Positions 61,013 through 64,000 of a stretch of DNA of 64,000 bases are shown piece by piece (position 1 is the first letter of the stretch; each line of letters starts with the position of its first letter). The stretch spans positions 14,260,001 through 14,324,000 of the forward strand of contig OX637353.1 of NCBI GenBank assembly GCA_951799405.1, given 5' to 3'. The notes beneath the pieces were generated by a model. It was not told where the DNA came from. It saw only the letters and a list, made by a program, of their open reading frames with translations, and did not search any database. This stretch comes from Agapetus fuscipes (lineage: Eukaryota > Arthropoda > Insecta > Trichoptera > Glossosomatidae). A program made the translations under genes and the position numbers.

Positions 61013-61854
61013 GGTTCCATGATAGAACGACACAGAGACAAAACGACACATGGCATAACGACACATGACAAAACATCACAATAACAGTACATCACCTGGC
61101 AAAACATCGCCATGATAAAAAATCACAGGAAAGTATATCACAATGACAAACATCACAAGACAAATCATCACATGATAAAACATCACATACCGTAAACGGC
61201 AGATGAAAAAAAACATTATCAAAATGATGTATTTTCTGTGTTGTTTTGTCATAGCCTAAAATCTAAATCTAAGCTGCAAAGATATGTATCATTTGAGATT
61301 CATATTAAATGCATTCCCACAAGCAGACACGCATAATTTCGCGCTCACACTTGCCGCATGTGGACCTACAGTATAAAAACCCAATCTCAAATGAACATAA
61401 GCCCTGCAACTTTTGCCGGCCTTCCCTGAAACAGGGGTGACGTTGGCAAAGTGAACCATTTTTTACAGTATGGGTGGTCAGCTTCATACCAACCTATAAG
61501 TCAAAGGAAAGTGTGAAAAATAGTGATGTTTTGTTATGTCATGTACTGTCATTGTGATGCTCTGGCATGTGTTGTTTTGTCATGTGATGTTTTGTCATGT
61601 GATGATTTGTCATGTGATGTTTTGTCATGTGATGATTTGTCATGTGATATTTTGTCATGTGATGATTTGTCATGTGATGATTTGTCATGTGATGATTTGT
61701 CATTGTGACGTTTTTTCCTGTGATGTTTTGTCATGGAGATGCTTTGTCATGTGTTGTTTTGTCATGTGTCGTTGTGTCATATGTCATATGTCATTCTGTC
61801 ATGCGTAGTTACACATGTATCGTTTTGTCACGTTGCCGTTCTAACCTGTCACCC
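61013..61854. mobile_element. FB15 foldback transposon 2
   Basis: The left arm (61013-61220) has GACAAAAC(A/G)(T/A)CACA units after GGTTCCATGATAGAACGACA. The right arm (61527-61854) has the reverse units, GTTTTGTCATGTGAT, in exact 15 bp phase, and ends CCGTTCTAACCTGTCACCC. The centre holds an R1 copy. Flanks CCCTCTCAGAC / CCCTCCCAGAC could be an 11 bp target duplication with one change. Confidence 0.8.
61262..61505 (-). repeat. R1 copy, full length
   Basis: Sits at the loop of the foldback. Subfamily CCGCATGTGGACCTACAGTA. Confidence 0.9.
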
Positions 61855-61855
61855 T

Positions 61856-62218
61856 CCCAGACAGACTGACAAGTTTGTCTTGTACCGAGAGAGGAGAAAA
61901 AAAACTTTTAATAAATTCTACAAATTAAAATGGAAGTAATTAAATTAGGAAAAGTTTTTCTTGTTGGTTCCGGTAGACTGTTGCTTTGCTATCCTTATCG
62001 CTGAGGCTCCTGAATCCTGTGTAAATTTTAAGGAAATACCAAAGAGGAAGAGAAACAGTTAATGGCGACAATTCAAATTTTATCGCTTAAGTTGGCGGTT
62101 TTGAAAATGGTTTTGAATAATCTGACAATAAAACAATTTTCTCCAACGGGGTATTAAAACATAATACTGTTTTACGATTTAGTAAAACTTCGATTAAATT
62201 TATTTTTATTCTAGGATT
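61856..62218. other. Unassigned spacer
   Basis: No recognised content. Confidence 0.4.
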
Positions 62219-62552
62219 GACCTTGACTTATAGGTTGGTGATGTTGGACTGACCACCCATTCTGTAAAATATGGTTCTCTTTTCTAATACACCCTTATTT
62301 CAAGGTAGGTCAGCAAGAGTTGCAAGGCTTATGTTAATTTGAGATTAGGTTTTTACGTTGTAAGTCTAGATGCGGCATGTGAAGTTTGCTACGTCGCTAA
62401 CGAAACGTCGAGAAACATGTAAATTCTCCTGATCGTCTAAATTTTAACTGTGTAGCTGTTATTATTGTAAATAGAATTTTTACGTGTCTGCTTATGAGAA
62501 TTCATGTAATATGAGTCTAAAATGTAATATATCCTTGCAACTTGGATTATGT
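62219..62552 (+). repeat. R1 copy with a 90-100 bp insert
   Basis: R1 is complete, but between GATGCGGCATGTG and TTTTTACGTGTCTGC lies a block with CTACGTCGCTAACGAAACGT. Confidence 0.85.
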
Positions 62553-62554
62553 AT

Positions 62555-62950
62555 TTAAAAAAAGTGTATTCACGAAATTCAAGTATTTTTAAAAATTGTT
62601 CAAAAAATTTACTTTGATTCGACACGAATCCGTTATTGTTTAAATTTACCCTCCATTGAATTCACGAAATAAGCTCATTCTTGTATACAAGTTATAATTA
62701 CTCAAACGCAAAATAGCACCCCTTTTGTTTTTTACATTTTTTTGAAGCCCGAGGGCTGGAAAAACTCTTTCAGCTTCTTAGTGGCAGGTCAGTGGCAGGA
62801 CTCGTTTCACTGAAAATGCGACAAAGGGAAGGCGGCAAGTGTTTTATAAAGCCTTCATAAAAGTAAGTAAGGGGAGCAGATGCGGTCTAAGGCTTTATAC
62901 TTTAGCTACCCCCAGTGTACTTCTCAGGCCCGGATTAAGGGCGGTTCTAG
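62555..62950. other. Unassigned spacer
   Basis: No recognised content. Confidence 0.4.
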
Positions 62951-62955
62951 AGGTG

Positions 62956-63146
62956 CGAACGAACCAGGGTTGGAAGTCTCATCACCACGGTAATTATTAC
63001 CTACCGAATATCGTAATACTTGTATGAAGACTAATCATCTGTTCACTTGCGGCCATCTTGAATTGACAGGTCTTCATACAATTATTACAGATATTCAGAA
63101 GGTAAGAATTACCGTCGTGATGAGACTTCCAACTCAGGACTTTCGA
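62956..63146. repeat. M3 hairpin MITE, inner form
   Basis: Arms of about 64 bp: GGAAGTCTCATCACCACGGT, TTACCTACCGAATATCG and TTGTATGAAGAC, with the inverted copy on the right. It lacks the outer TTTTAGTCGTCGGTTGAG part. Confidence 0.85.
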
Positions 63147-63158
63147 GTCCTAGGAGCC

Positions 63159-63235
63159 CCTAAGCTACTAAGCTGCATATATATTGTGACTTCTTGCCAC
63201 GTTATCCCCAAAGGGTTTTACATGTGGCGTTGTAA
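63159..63235 (-). repeat. SA SINE 3' end fragment
   Basis: CCTAAGCTACTAAGCTGCAT, GACTTCTTGCCACGTTATCC. Confidence 0.75.
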
Positions 63236-63318
63236 ATTTTAGATTGGAATTTTGTAATTTGAATTTGATTTTAATGTTTATCCATTGTGTACGTCTAAAA
63301 TGTTATTTGTTGTGTATA

Positions 63319-63578
63319 TTCCTTGACTTATAGGTTGGTATGCGGCTGACCACCCATGCTGTAGAAAATGGTTCACTTTGCCAATGTCACCTCTTTTTCA
63401 GGGAAGGTCGGCAGGAGTTGCAGGGTGTATGTCCATTTGAGATTTGGTTTCTATGTTGTAGGTTCACATGCGGCATGCTCAAGCGCAAACTTGTACGTGT
63501 CTGCTTGTGAGAATGCATGTAATATGAATCCTCAATGTTACATATATTTGCAACTTAGATTAGATAAGATTAGATTAG
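63319..63578 (+). repeat. R1 copy with a short RTE UTR remnant
   Basis: Preceded by AAAATGTTATTTGTTGTGTA, as at 30405-30429. Tail AGATTAGATAAGATTAG. Confidence 0.9.
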
Positions 63579-63815
63579 AGTGGAATCTATTTATTGTTAC
63601 AGGTAAGGAGGCCGGCACTTCAGTTGAAGTGGAAGTTTCCCAGCTCCCGAGCGGGCTAGTACGCATTACTTGTGAAGGCTGAGTAAACCTTGTCGGTATT
63701 TTATTTTGGGCTTTGAAATAAACACCGAAACGGGAAATCATTTCTGACACCCTCAGTGGGATTTAAACTCGAACTCAAGTCATGAAATACAAGCACTCTA
63801 CCAGCTATCGACCAA
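63579..63815 (-). repeat. SA SINE, 3' end missing
   Basis: GGCACTTCAGTTGAAGTGGA to CTACCAGCTATCGACC. The A box is shortened to CCAGCTATC. Confidence 0.8.
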
Positions 63816-64000
63816 TCAACCGTTTAGAAAAATATCCGAAAATATTTTTCTAGGAAGTCTCCCGCACAGGATTTCTTGAAAAAAACTTAGATTAGATTAG
63901 AGATTAGATAAGTACATGTTTTTTGTTAGACGCCGGAGAAGGGAGGGGTGATTAGAAGGTTGGGGGGGCCTCTAGATTTTCCTCGCACCAGTGCCCCCAG

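Noticed and set aside
61527..61854. Regular short repeats suggesting a CRISPR array
   Set aside because: 15 bp units in direct contact with no spacers, in eukaryotic repeat DNA; they form one arm of a foldback.
61523..61939. Cysteine/histidine-rich ORFs (CHVMFCHVM type), also at 20106-20516, 21086-21295 and 6467-6727
   Set aside because: They are translations of the 15 bp FB15 unit, which stays open because 15 is a multiple of three. Not a metal-binding protein.

Overview
This 64 kb window is AT-rich eukaryotic nuclear DNA. It is almost certainly from an arthropod, most likely an insect. The evidence is insect-style non-LTR reverse transcriptases, an intact Tc1/mariner transposase, a SAP-domain retrotransposon gag, tRNA-derived SINEs and abundant short palindromic MITEs. 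I could not place the species or order. I found no convincing host gene. Nearly every open reading frame is either transposon protein or a by-product of a repeat.

Family names used here are local labels. R1 is a roughly 240 bp repeat with about 38 loci. It runs from TTCCTTGACTTATAGGTTGG to TTGCAACTTAGATTATAG plus a short AGATT-type tail. At several loci it follows RTE coding or UTR sequence in the same orientation, so I read it as the 3' end of an RTE-type LINE. SA, SB and SC are tRNA-derived SINEs. LA is a CR1/L2-like LINE, LB and LJ are jockey-like LINEs, and RTE is an RTE-type LINE with two tail types. M1 to M4 are MITEs. FB15 is a foldback element whose arms are arrays of a 15 bp unit (GACAAAACATCACAT).

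Layout. 1-1721: 5' end of an LTR retrotransposon on the minus strand (gag, primer site, LTR); a solo LTR of the same family is at 26071-26469. 1.7-3.0 kb: minisatellite, RTE fragment, two R1 copies. 4.0-8.1 kb: M2 duplication around an SB SINE fused to half a 5S rRNA gene and an LA LINE, FB15 arms, then a longer LA copy. 8.4-14.9 kb: RTE ends, R1, SA, SB and M1. 14999-18253: a Helitron inserted inside an R1 copy, with an internally duplicated 5' end. 20.1-21.3 kb: FB15 foldback. 23.6-28.3 kb: RTE, solo LTR, an LB LINE inside R1. 28.8-33.9 kb: two PIF/Harbinger-type elements (one with a transposase remnant) and a Mutator-like MITE. 34-44 kb: SINEs nested in MITEs. 44.9-46.6 kb: intact Tc1/mariner element. 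46.9-51.6 kb: hAT MITE hosting a SINE, a long hairpin, and a 2.5 kb jockey-like LINE inside hairpin MITE M3. 52.4-59.3 kb: composite SINE, paired R1 copies, a three-level nest (M2, RTE, LB), an RTE copy with an R1 tail, and a near-perfect hairpin. 60.4-64 kb: tandem M4, a second FB15 foldback, M3 and SINEs.

The elements interact. SB shares its 3' end with LINE LA. SB and SA occur fused into a composite SINE at three loci. R1 copies are the usual landing sites for later insertions. Target-site duplications and interrupted copies give a readable order of insertion.
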